Below, one piece after another: positions 1 through 9,625 of a DNA stretch of 32,012 nt. How positions within the stretch are numbered: position 1 is the first letter of the stretch; every line of letters starts with the position of its first letter. The stretch spans positions 1 through 32,012 of the forward strand of contig NW_019773832.1 of the NCBI RefSeq assembly GCF_001039355.2, written 5' to 3'. A program made the translations under genes and the position numbers. The stretch is from Lingula anatina (lineage: Eukaryota; Brachiopoda; Lingulata; Lingulida; Lingulidae). The notes under the pieces are model-generated. The model was given only the letters and a program-made list of their open reading frames with translations. It was not told where the DNA came from and made no database searches.

Positions 1-1802
1 ATACGTTACGCTTAGCCGAACTCGTATGAATGTATGATTTCCTAGTGCATGTGAAAAGGACAGAAAAGCAATAGGTGCTAATGTGCGCGTCGCATGGAGA
101 GCGGGTAGGCGTCCCTCCCTCTCGGCTTCTGAGGCATCCACTTCTCCATTCCCTTTCCTCTCCCTTTGAAAATGATTTATAAATTAAAATTATTCCAACA
201 GTATTCGGCTGCAGGTACACTTTGGCAAAAAAGGGCAAATTGTTGAACTTCACACTTTTTTTTTTGCTTTATAAAGGTGTACCGTGCATTTTTTGTCTTA
301 TAACTGATATATCATAGGATGTGTTATCATTGGATCATCATCCTTTGTCCTTGGGCAAAATTAGAGCTCCATGTTCCGACCAATGTTGTTTCTGTCTCAT
401 TACTGCATGAATCTCACTTGTTTGTAGCCCTGCATCATTCGTGATAGTGCCAGAGTAAGTTACATTTGGTCTCTGCCTCTTTTAGCCTCTCCCCCAGGGG
501 GTGTCCAAAATATGAATTTATAGATACTGGCTGGTCTAAGGTGTGGATGCAGTACGTGCTCAGCAAAATAAATAAATTGTTGTTGTAAATAAAAATATAT
601 TTCTGTAATATTTAATAAATTGTCTAGTTCCCTCCCATGTTGGGATTTATGTTCTTGTTCTATATAAATTTACGTATTTATTGATTGTGAAGATAAGTAA
701 GTAAAGACTTTCTATATCATACTTGTATGTTTGCACAGGCCCGAATATAAAAAAGATCTCCCAATGACCCCACCTAAATTATATTTTACGGAGCAAATGA
801 CACACGTCCTATTGTTTTATACTTGTGGGCAATCCCCCAGAAACCTGAAAAATAGTTTCCCTAGCAGTACTGCAAAGTTCACACGGTTCTGAACTTTTTT
901 TTTTTTTTTTTTTGGGGGGGGGGGGGGGGCATTCATAAGATAAACATTACTACTGAATATTCTAATATCTAGCTTGAATTGGAGTGTCAGCAGTTTCCTG
1001 TCATCTGTTTCTTCTTATCGTAAACATAATCGGATGGTTTGGTCACTTTTAATCGAGCAATTTATTTAATGGGATACGTGTACGGTGTGTAATTTTCTTC
1101 CATGAGTAGAGATAGTTTTATGCCATTCAGATGGTATGCTCCTTTTGGATACTGTAGTAGTCGATGAAGTTAGCTTAAAGTTTGAATTTTTTGCTAAGTT
1201 CTTCCAGAGAGAGGAGATTTCCATCGTGATTTACATAGTCTACAATATCATTTATGTAACATGCCCCATTTTTTACCCTCTATCAGGGCCACAGATTTAT
1301 CTATCACTAGATATACTCAGATATGTCACTGGTTTATTCAGTACACTTCTTGCGTTAGAGAAATTAATCTGCGTCCCTGGTAGAGGGTACCATTTTCAAA
1401 CTATCTATTATTGAAAATATATTTTTTCATTTTTTTTTCATTTTTTATTTTTTTAAATAATCGTTGGCATAGGATTTCTTCTGGGGTTGCATTAGGATTT
1501 TCCTAAATTTCACTAGAGATATCGATAGCGTTTTGCCCAAAGAGGGATTAGGCCTACTAGTCACATGAAGTGTTTTTAATCAACCTTTCGTGAAGGTCCA
1601 CATTTTATCATCTCCAATCCCTGACAGTCCACTGAGAAAAAGCTAATTCCACATACTCTTATTTTCTTTTTCAAGAAGTATTTTAGCCATTTATTAATAA
1701 TAATAATAATAATAATGTTTTGTTTAGGTTTTCTTAGCATTGAAAGGGAGCATACAAAATAATGTTATCCACGTGACTTAAAATCAATTTGAATCATAGA
1801 CA
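1..1802. other. Non-coding stretch upstream of the scramblase gene
   Basis: I see no supportable gene here. The stretch is AT-rich, with a T-run followed directly by a G-run at 895-929, an AAT trinucleotide run near 1695-1717 and several A/T homopolymers. The 92-codon open frame at 1136-1414 has no recognisable domain and no splice or promoter context, so I treat it as chance. The 5' UTR or an upstream exon of the scramblase gene could lie here, but I cannot place it. Confidence 0.5.
895..929. repeat. T(19)G(16) homopolymer junction
   Basis: A run of 19 T is followed directly by 16 G. The same arrangement, on the opposite strand as C-run then A-run, heads both copies of the 0.85-kb duplication near 13129 and 14669. 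Confidence 0.9.
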
Positions 1803-2096
1803 GCATTCACAACGAATTGAGCCAGGCTTTACAAATCCTGGGGACTAAATATGGCGGACGTGCATGAAAGAAAAATCGCCTAACTTTTTAATAGTCTCTC
1901 CGCCTCTCACACGCCTCTCCATGTGTCGTCCCAATGGAGCCGAAATTTAATGACTGTACCCCCGCAGGGAAGACGCGTGGGGAGGCGTGTGAGAGGCGGA
2001 GAAACAATTAAAAGATTGGGCGGTTTTTCTTTCATGTACGTCTGCCATATTTAGTCCCCAGGATTTGTAAAGCCTGGCTCAACTCGTTGTGAATGC
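1803..2096. mobile_element. Fold-back (long inverted repeat) MITE-like element
   Basis: The left arm (about 1803-1920) and right arm (about 1979-2096) are reverse complements over roughly 117 bp at about 90 % identity by eye, around a ~58-bp spacer. The outer ends read GCATTCACAACGA and TCGTTGTGAATGC. The flanks carry ATCATA at 1793-1798 and again at 2098-2103, a possible 6-bp target-site duplication. There is no coding capacity, as expected for a non-autonomous fold-back or MITE element. It ends 34 bp before the first recognised scramblase exon, so it may contribute to the intron, the 5' UTR or the promoter. The superfamily cannot be named from these ends. Confidence 0.85.
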
Positions 2097-2138
2097 GATC
2101 ATAATTTCATAGAATCCTCTCGTGTTCCAGATAGCATC

Positions 2139-5100
2139 ATGATGAATGCACAGCCAATGATGATGCAGCCGGGAATGCAACCGGTCCCAGGTTAGTAAAC
2201 TCCATGACCTACACACTGGACAAAAGCATTGTCTCCCTCTGAGTCAGAGTAATCAAAGGGAGTATTCCCATAGATTTTAGATCGATATATCTCCGTATGG
2301 ACTCTCACTAGATTACTGTCAGATAATCCGGCTTAAATGTCCGTCCCGCCTACTACAAGCTTAAGAGCTTAAGGGGGTAATTAACTTTCGTGCCCGCTTG
2401 GCTGACAGCTATTTAGCGTGAACCCCCAGGGAGTTAGGTCGATCTAGTTTGGATCGATGTAATCTCTGGGACTGGGGTCAAAGTTATAATGCCTGGTCTA
2501 CTTACATGTAAAATTGTTAAATTTGATGTTAATAAAATGATACCACGAGCATATCATTCCACAGTCATTAATCATTCTAAAGTATTGGTTCAGTAGAGGT
2601 GACACTTCTATTGTCCAGTGTATGTAAATACAGATATTTAGGTCAATGATGACCTTAAAGACCTAAATGTCTATGTAGACACGGATATGTAGACGCTGAA
2701 ATAATAGAAAAATTATAAGGTGATATTTGTGTCCTAATCTATACATTTTTCTATACAATACCAACAAACACGTACCCAGTAGATACATTTCCGGCTTAAT
2801 TATCAGTCTGATTGCTAAAGACTGAATTATTCTGCATTCTTGGTCCTTGACGTTTTCAGTGCATCTTGAGTGAAGGTTCACGGTGATCTTCACCGCCTCT
2901 TACAATGCATGTATTCAATACGTATAACGGTACATTTAGATTTTTTGTGAATCGAAAGAAAGCGTATAGAGCCATCCATAAATGTATCAATTCACCTTTC
3001 ATATGTTTAGAGTATTACAGTCATATTGGATGTACATGTATATATATTTTAGGTGGAGGAGTTCAATGGATGCCCCAGCCTGCCGTCCCACAAGGTTGTC
3101 CCCCGGGACTGGAGTATCTGAGTATGATAGACCAGCTTCTAGTTCACCAGCAGGTGGAGATACTGGAGGGTAAGTTAGTGACGTCATGGGTTATCTGAGC
3201 ATGATAGACCACCTTCTACTTCACCAGCAGGTGGAGCTACTGGAGGGTATAATCCTGCGCCATTGTGGTTATGATTGCGTTAAGTGTGACAAATTGCATC
3301 CCCTCAGTTATATTGTAGTGGTATTTGAAAAAGACTGTGTGGATAAGCCTATGTTTATATATCCGGTAGGCCTAATAGAGGTTTAAGCTCCTCTTACCTA
3401 AGAGAGTATGTTCGATGGTTAGTTTGTTTAGAAACAATCTCAATTTTTGAAATCTTTATATAAAAGGCAGCGTAAAAACCTCTACTGCCGTAAATTGATT
3501 TTGTTCATTGCTGATCGTATCCGTATTGTCTACCATAGATATATGAAAAACAACTTGAAATTGGGAGTGCATTAGTTATGATTATGATCATTAATTTGCC
3601 ATTGCCTGTACGTCGTACAGTACACATTGTGTCTGATGTTATGTTCTTCACAGTAAAACGTGTTTCTTTGTTGTAGCCTTCACTGATTATGAAACCAACA
3701 ACAAATACGAAGTCAAGAACAGCATGGGACAGAGGGTGTATTTCGCCGCTGAAGGTGAGCTATCCGGGACTTTGGGGCGTGGATAGGGGTGTGGGTGAAT
3801 GGTTGGGTGGGGGCTTTACGGTTTATTGGAAGAAAAACAATGGGCGGAGAAAGTTCGTTTCGCTTCGCTTGCCATGTCTGCATGCGAGATTGAATTTATT
3901 GAAACATTCCAAATGGGATGTGGAGTATGACGCTAGCTGGCAGTCTTTTTGAATAATAATGATAATAATAATAATCAATCGATTAATAAAAAACTCATTT
4001 TAGCACGTGGCCATCATATGATTTTCACTTGTTAAATATATTTATTTTTGATAATCATATTTGTTAATTTTTTATATTGAATTTACATTTCCCCCTCAGA
4101 CACGTGTTGCTGTACGCGTAACTGCTGTGGTAAAGAGAGACCGTTTGACATTCAGATCATGACTCCCCAAGGTCACGAGGTTATTCACCTGTCACGCCCA
4201 CTTCGCTGTGATACTTGCTGGTTCCCTTGTTGTTTACAGGTATCGACCATCATCTGTGCTTTTAATTTTTTTTTCTCATTCAAAAAACATTAAAGTATTG
4301 CAATTACCAACTATTCAATGTTTGGTTCCTTATTTGTTTCGAGGTATTGACGTTTCGATATATTGTACTTCCTGCAATTTTAATTCTTTCGTTCTGTTCT
4401 TTCTCTATGTCTTTGTTTTGTTCTCTTTAGATTTCGCTCATTCTAAAACCACTCTTGAAAATACCTGTAATTCGTTCTTGACATGTTACTTAGACTAGTG
4501 AAGAATTAACTCTTGTGACGTACTCGATTCAAAAACAGTACCGAGATCAATGTTATGAATGCATCCTGAGAAATCCATCATTAAAAAAAAAGAATTAATT
4601 AAATTAATTAAGTAAAATAAATTATGACAGACAGTAAGTATTATTATTATTACTATTATTATTATTATTGTTCCAGGAAGTGACGGTAGAGGCTCCAGTA
4701 GGGCAAGTCATAGGCTATGTCAAACAATCCTGGAGTGTCTGTGTGCCAAAATTCGCCATTTGCAACGCGGAGGGCGACACCGTATTGAGAATTGAGGGCC
4801 CCTGCGTCCCTTGCAGCGCCTGTGGTGACGTCATTTTTGACGTAAGTGACAACTTTGCCGACTCTCAACTACTGTAGTTTATTTTGAAAATTAAAAAAAA
4901 AAACATCCGATGGGCAGTCGGAGCACATCCTCTTTAAAGAATAAAATTTCGATTGATAATTATTTTCAAATACATGTACTAACAGTTAGTATATCTTCAG
5001 GATGCGGGGACCTTGGTTAAAGTTCATGTTCATCGTTTCAAATTTTTTAATGGTTCATATGAAAATTATGTCCTGGTAATATTTAATCTTTATCTTACTG

Positions 5101-6264
5101 CTTAATTTGTATTATTTTTCTTTTCTTTTTTTTCGTTTTTGAATTTGAAATATTTTCAATTTTCAATTGTTTGATAATTTTTTTTTCTATGGAATTTCTA
5201 AAGAGCCTTACAACACGTATAATCGTTATTTTTATGCAAACAGGTAAAATCCGCGGACGGTGAACGCCAGGTTGGCCAGGTCTCCAAGCAATGGTCGGGA
5301 CTTGTAAAGGAGTTGTTTACAGACGCTGATAATTTTGGTGTTTCATTCCCCATGGATCTGGACGTCAAGATGAAAGCTTGCATGCTGGGAGCTGTGTTCC
5401 TCATTGTGAGTACGAAAGATGGCGCCAGTGTTGATCAGAGGAGGGTTGTTTGCTCAATGACGTATCCAGAAGAGGCCATTCCAATTTGATTTTGAAATAA
5501 GGCCTACCCCTTAACCCCCTGTTGCCATTCCCTTGCCCTGAATATAATAGTAAATTTTTTCGAGTTGATCTGTTTAATGGAACGATGAAAATCTTTTTAT
5601 CCTTGCTCTCCCACTAGCGAAATCCTGGATCCGCCAGCTAGACTAAGCCTTTAGACTAAAATACACATGCGATTCAAAAGTATTTTGGACAAATATAGTC
5701 TGCTTGGAAGCTTGGAGGCATTTTGCCCCTCGTTTTAATGCCATAGGGAAAATTTGTATCCGTCGATGTTGGCATCAACGGCAAAATAGTAACTTTGAAT
5801 TAAAAATAGTCAGAAGGTGCAAATACTGGTATAGTCTTTTAAACCAAAACAACTTCCCCGTCAACGTTACATAGTGATTTTACTTGAGGCGATGTTATGC
5901 AGGTTTATTAATTTTAGATTTAATATTTTTCTTCCTCTGATTTTTCCCCAATGAGCAATTTCCCTCACAGGTTCTATCAGGCTCGGATATTTTGCTTGTT
6001 GTACAACCTTTCTCTGCAAAAACACTGCATGGTATTCACCATTTGAAATACATGTATCTATCATTTTTTCTTCCAGTATTGTCAGTTTAGTTTTAAAGTT
6101 AATACAAAAATATCGTCTTTCTTCGTCTTTTTACTCTTGCACTTTCACATGCAATGAAAATGTTCGAAGGCGTAGAAAAATCAATTTGCATGTTTGTTTT
6201 TTAGGATTTCATGTTCTTTGAAAAGGAAAAAAATGAGGAGAATACACAAATCGGCATGATGTAA
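2139..6264 (+). CDS. PLSCR: Phospholipid scramblase (PLSCR family), seven coding exons
   Basis: This is a Ca2+-activated lipid scramblase-family membrane protein, which moves phospholipids between bilayer leaflets. Coding exons are 2139-2190, 3053-3169, 3677-3754, 4100-4239, 4677-4841, 5244-5405 and 6205-6264 (stop TAA). All junctions are AG/GT and the phases agree, giving 257 aa. Residues 1-36 are Met/Pro/Gln-rich. Residues 37-56 form the family opening ([16 protein letters not shown]), followed by [19 protein letters not shown] (64-82). The Cys cluster CCCTRNCC at 85-92 is the usual palmitoylation site, and more Cys pairs lie at 119-127 and 172-178. The EF-hand-like Ca2+ loop [12 protein letters not shown] spans 211-222. 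The C-terminal hydrophobic helix (about 229-243) ends in FLIDFMFFE. The N-terminus is shorter than in many relatives. The frame stays open to the acceptor before ATG 2139, so an upstream coding exon is possible. The probable poly(A) signal is at 6823-6828. Confidence 0.95.
2191..3052 (+). other. PLSCR: Scramblase intron between coding exons 1 and 2
   Basis: The intron runs from donor GTTAGT to the acceptor TATATATTTTAG. I see no embedded gene. The open frames at 2663-2893 (-) and 2905-3198 (+) are an intron read-through and a chance frame. Confidence 0.8.
3192..3249 (+). pseudogene. Partial duplicate of scramblase coding exon 2
   Basis: These 58 bases match 3115-3172 with four mismatches (about 93 %), offset by 77 bp. 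The copy encodes [19 protein letters not shown], against [19 protein letters not shown] in the true exon, and ends in a weaker GTATAA donor. It lacks the 5' part of the exon and its acceptor. The only nearby TTAG (3175-3178) would lead to an in-frame TGA, and reading through from the first copy also stops at 3198. It therefore looks like a non-functional partial exon duplication inside the intron. Its donor could still compete with the true one. Confidence 0.85.
5406..6204 (+). other. PLSCR: Last scramblase intron
   Basis: This ~0.8-kb intron runs from GTGAGT to TTTTTTAG. I see no additional exon or repeat. The minus-strand frame at 5867-6064 has no supporting features. Confidence 0.8.
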
Positions 6265-6671
6265 ACGGCCTGTCTAAAACCAATGTTGGCATGATACAAA
6301 CAGCCTGGTTATTGCCAAGTCTACAAGATATATTTTGAGAGCCAGTGTGACTTAAAAGTTTTCATTTTTTAACTGAAATTTCTTTTGTAAATAATGTTAA
6401 ATATTTTAATATGAATTATGATTTCACATTTATATATCGGACACAGTCAAAATGGACTTTTTTATATTCATGTATATGTTTTTATATACGCAGTATTTTA
6501 ACCGGTTACGGATTTTTTATATAGAACTACAGACATAGGACAAGGTTGAAATGTTATTTGATGACGTCTGAAAAGTAAAATCAACCGAGGTACATCTTCA
6601 GAAGGTTTGCATAATCACCAAATTGTTCAAAAGCAAATAAATATAATTCATTTGGGAAATACATGTATATA

Positions 6672-6759
6672 CACTCAAAATATGAAATGCATATGTACCA
6701 ATTATTGGTATATGCATTTCATATCTTGAGTGGTACATATGCATTTCATAATTTGAGTG
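6672..6759 (+). repeat. Three-arm inverted repeat in the probable scramblase 3' UTR
   Basis: Arm 1 (6672-6702) can pair with arm 2 (6704-6732) or with arm 3 (6731-6759). Arm 3 is the reverse complement of arm 1 at 28 of 29 positions. Arm 2 differs from the complement by one mismatch and a 2-nt indel. The arms share the core ATGAAATGCATAT. The repeat lies between the stop (6264) and the first AATAAA (6823), so it would be transcribed as two mutually exclusive hairpins. Confidence 0.85.
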
Positions 6760-6822
6760 CATATGTCCCCCAAGGCAACACTTAAAGGGATAATAACTCT
6801 TCGTATGAAATCTGTATTTCAC

Positions 6823-6828
6823 AATAAA
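6823..6828 (+). terminator. PLSCR: Probable scramblase poly(A) signal
   Basis: The first clear AATAAA after the scramblase stop codon lies about 560 bp downstream. The hexamer alone does not prove use. Confidence 0.5.
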
Positions 6829-6955
6829 AACATTGTGAATGACTCATAAAAAAATAATATATTCTGTTTTCCCACAAAAAATGGCTGTTATAGCTATTAT
6901 TCTGATATCTGAGCTTGTCTTTAGACCACGTGACCTCCATTGATGGCTATACTCT

Positions 6956-6981
6956 GTTAAAATCTCTTAAGAGATTTTAAC
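6956..6981. repeat. Perfect 26-bp palindrome
   Basis: Each half (GTTAAAATCTCTT) is the exact reverse complement of the other, with no spacer. It lies near the middle of the 6774-7124 inverted-repeat element. Confidence 0.95.
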
Positions 6982-7403
6982 AAAAAACCAAACTTTTTAG
7001 AAAAAAAACCAGGGCCTAACTTTGAATGTAAAAATGGATTCATTAACCATTGGTAAGTATGGGAAAATTGTTGTTTACTCCAGGAAAATTCATATTTTGG
7101 CCGAAACGAAGAGTTATTATCACTTAAAGTTGCAAGATCGACGTCATCCGACACTGTCGCGCAGTCTTATTTAAATAAACAATATAAACAGCACTGACTT
7201 GTTCCCTCTTCTTTAATTGGTGAAAAATAACGCCGTTGACGTCGCTTGCCAATTATATGTTCAAGGATGACATTATCGGATATATTATGTTTTATCCTTA
7301 ATTGTTATGGATATAAAATTATAATTAGTATTATGGTAATATATGATAATTCTTACTTAATGCAAGGAGTGCACGCAAACATGCGGATTACTCGTTTAAC
7401 TGG

Positions 7404-7416
7404 CAGGCCCGTAGCC
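7404..7416 (+). repeat. Solo terminus of the CAGGCCCGTAGCC repeat family
   Basis: This 13-mer equals the left end of the complete element at 7618-7789. Here it runs into a G-run containing an N (7428), so the rest is missing, truncated or collapsed in assembly. Confidence 0.6.
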
Positions 7417-7479
7417 GGGGGGGGGGGNGTATAGGTTTATATCGTTAATTCATGCCGTATTATAGGCCCCTTCCCACAG

Positions 7480-7605
7480 ACACCATCGATCTACGTGGAT
7501 CGACCCAACTCGGCAGTGATTCTCGCTGAGTGCAGCTTAGCAGATCAACAGATTAACCTGCCACTTCTAGAATACACAAAAGCCGGTTATTACACGAGTA
7601 AACTG
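7480..7605 (+). CDS. Candidate internal exon of an unrecognised gene (exon A)
   Basis: A strong acceptor (GGCCCCTTCCCACAG) precedes 42 open codons that begin TPSIYVDRPNSAVILAECS and end at CTG before a GTAACA donor, phase 0 at both ends. The composition looks coding: mixed residues, one Cys and alternating hydrophobics suggesting beta-strands. I do not recognise a domain. It pairs in phase with the exon at 8389-8487. No upstream exon or start was found, so the gene is partial here, or decayed. A small DNA transposon (7618-7789) lies 12 bp after the donor. Confidence 0.42.
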
Positions 7606-7617
7606 GTAACAAGAGGG

Positions 7618-7789
7618 CAGGCCCGTAGCCTGGGGGGTTCGGGGGGTTCGAAGGAACCCCCCTTTTTGCTGGAAAAAGGTCCACTCTTGGTAAAATTTGA
7701 CCTATATACTGTACATGGGGATTATATGGTAAAAGGTCCACTTTTTCAGAAAAAGAACCCCCCTTTCGAAATTGCTGGCTACGGGCCTG
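7618..7789. mobile_element. Short non-autonomous TIR element (CAGGCCCGTAGCC ends)
   Basis: The element starts CAGGCCCGTAGCC and ends GGCTACGGGCCTG, perfect 13-bp inverted termini. Subterminal G-rich GGGGGGTTCG and C-rich AACCCCCC tracts follow, with an internal direct repeat of AAAGGTCCACT. I recall similar G-rich-ended repeats from several marine invertebrate genomes, but no database was consulted. I could not identify a target-site duplication. Confidence 0.75.
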
Positions 7790-8388
7790 ACTGGGGAATA
7801 CAGTTTATTACCACAGGGCTATGAATCTCCGATGTCTGCTTATTTTTTACAAACATTGAGGTTAAATGGTTAAAAAATTCTGTGATGCCACTTCGTCCAA
7901 ACGTTCTACAGATAAGCTACACGGCAAATGCGTGAAGAATAACAACGAGGTCGTTGACATTGTATCAAAAGCAATTCGGAAAAGGGGGATGATAGAGATA
8001 AAAGAAAGAAACACCCCTCGGGTTTTATCAATGAAGCGACACCCTATTGCATATAGGCCACTATTATGATAATACTAATTGCAACTGTTGCAGTTGGATG
8101 TTAAGTCTGCCTGTTATACATGTATTAATTGAAATTTCTCTTAATACATAATGAATTAGTTATTACACGTACCTGCGATGTCAATTGTATTTCATTATTA
8201 AATTTGTTCAAAAGAACTGATGAGCCGACGACTGGAAGATGTCGGCTGTGAAAAGCGATAGAATAATATTCCCGTACCTTGAGTCAATAGAATGAAAAAG
8301 GTTTATATAGTTACTCATCTAAACTCGACATTCCGATCCTTGTTTTTCGCAACAACCATGAAAAATTAACTGTTTATTTCACCCAGAG

Positions 8389-8487
8389 AGTCTGATTTAC
8401 GGCCATGTCAGTACGTTTAGCGGAAGTGAGCAACGTTACAGGATAGCTACGGTGGCTTTTGGTGGATCCAAAATCGATATTGCTGGG
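8389..8487 (+). CDS. Candidate internal exon of an unrecognised gene (exon B)
   Basis: A pyrimidine-rich acceptor (TGTTTATTTCACCCAGAG) precedes 33 open codons, SLIYGHVSTFSGSEQRYRI and onward to KIDIAG, ending at a GTGAGG donor in phase 0. The phase-0 reading uses the AG at 8387-8388; using the AG at 8385-8386 shifts the start by two bases. A possible terminal exon at 8726-8737 (acceptor ATATATCCCCAG, then VRN and a stop) is in phase, and AATAAA hexamers follow at 8864 and 8891. The protein is not recognised. It could be a relic of a gene. Confidence 0.42.
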
Positions 8488-8737
8488 GTGAGGGTGGAAC
8501 GCAGGGGTGGAGGGGGCGAAGTTAAAAACGGTTACCTTGTCTCGAGTTCTAAAATGACAGTTGAAGTCAATTTTTCAAGTCGTTTTGCCTCGCTGTTTTG
8601 CTTATTTATTTATTTATTTATTTATTTTGGTAGGGGGGGGGAGAGGGGTTCTTTCTGGGCAGGGAAGGGGGGCGTGTTTCACTATGCCCCTTTGCTTGGA
8701 TCCACCAATTCGCATATATCCCCAGGTTCGTAACTGA

Positions 8738-9224
8738 TAGTGCATTGATTTTTACAAGGGACTAACACTAAATCTGAAATAATTCAGTATTTTTATCTGT
8801 TGAATTTCGTTTTTTTCTTCTATAACTATTTTCCGCTCAAGTTATATTTCCATTTATTAGCAAAATAAAGTTAGAAACCACCACGAATTAAATAAAGGTT
8901 ATTGTGTAAGAGAGAAGGGGGAGCAACAGAGTATTTATGTATCAGAAAATTTATTTTTAAACGTTGACGTGGCGCTATAGTTGGACTAAAGAAGGCCAAT
9001 AGTCAACGGTTAATTTTTTTATCTTCCAAACGCAAAATCATCCCAAATTCACGAAACGATTTCTTATCTTGCAAAACATAACTGGAGCCACTTACTGATC
9101 AGAAAGAAAATGCAATGATATAAGAGATCGTTCATAAAACATTTATGGTCTACTTGCAATTGGTTACCACTTAGTCCTCTTAAAATACACGTGATTCCTA
9201 TATTGACCAAGAGTTTATGTGCAT
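8738..9224. other. Gap between the unrecognised exons and the first Kv gene
   Basis: No gene is seen. AATAAA hexamers at 8864-8869 and 8891-8896 (+ strand) could end the exon A/B transcript. C-rich and A-rich tracts lie near 9265-9290. Confidence 0.5.
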
Positions 9225-9230
9225 TTTATT
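9225..9230 (-). terminator. Possible poly(A) signal of the minus-strand Kv gene
   Basis: AATAAA on the minus strand lies about 400 bp past the stop codon at 9626. It is the nearest good hexamer I found. Confidence 0.35.
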
Positions 9231-9625
9231 TGCCGACTGTTTAAAATAGATAAATAATAATAAAACACCCCATCCCCCCACCCCCACTTAAAACATAAAC
9301 ACTTAATAAATGAAAAAAAGGAAACATAATTACAGCATACTTCAATCTAGGATCCAACATGATGCAGCTTAAATCAACATTTAATTATATCAGATGTAAA
9401 ATCAATCCGCTTAGTAAACCGAATGCCAAAGCGAAGTGCTCAGTAGAGGGAATATAACAACATAATATCCGAGTATTTATCCTAAAATATTTCATAAAAT
9501 ATATACGATCAAATTTATGGCGGGTTAAGCAGAACATTGAAAAAAAAAACATATATCCACAACTCAACAAGCAATGTGTACATGTTACGTCAAATTTTGT
9601 GGAATGTTTCAAAATATCCTTTACA

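Larger units (their letters stand above)
6774..7124. mobile_element. Possible MITE with ~28-bp imperfect terminal inverted repeats
   Basis: The sequence GATAATAACTCTTCGT near 6789-6805 recurs as its exact reverse complement near 7096-7113. The similarity extends outwards to GCAAC at both ends. Near the centre is a perfect 26-bp palindrome (6956-6981). The ~350-bp size and lack of coding capacity fit a non-autonomous DNA element. The left end carries the AATAAA used as the probable scramblase poly(A) signal. No target-site duplication was identified. Confidence 0.5.

Noticed and set aside
2905-3198. 97-codon frame covering scramblase exon 2
   Set aside because: Its first half is intron sequence upstream of a good acceptor at 3051-3052; only 3053-3169 is coding.
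7866-8069. 67-codon plus-strand frame (start MVKKFCDATSS), with an acceptor-like TTCTACAG inside
   Set aside because: No matching donor, the phase does not fit exons A and B, and there is no recognisable domain.
8452-8733. 93-codon frame continuing past exon B
   Set aside because: Beyond the GTGAGG donor it becomes Gly/Arg- and Phe/Ile-repeat low-complexity sequence from simple repeats, typical of intron read-through.
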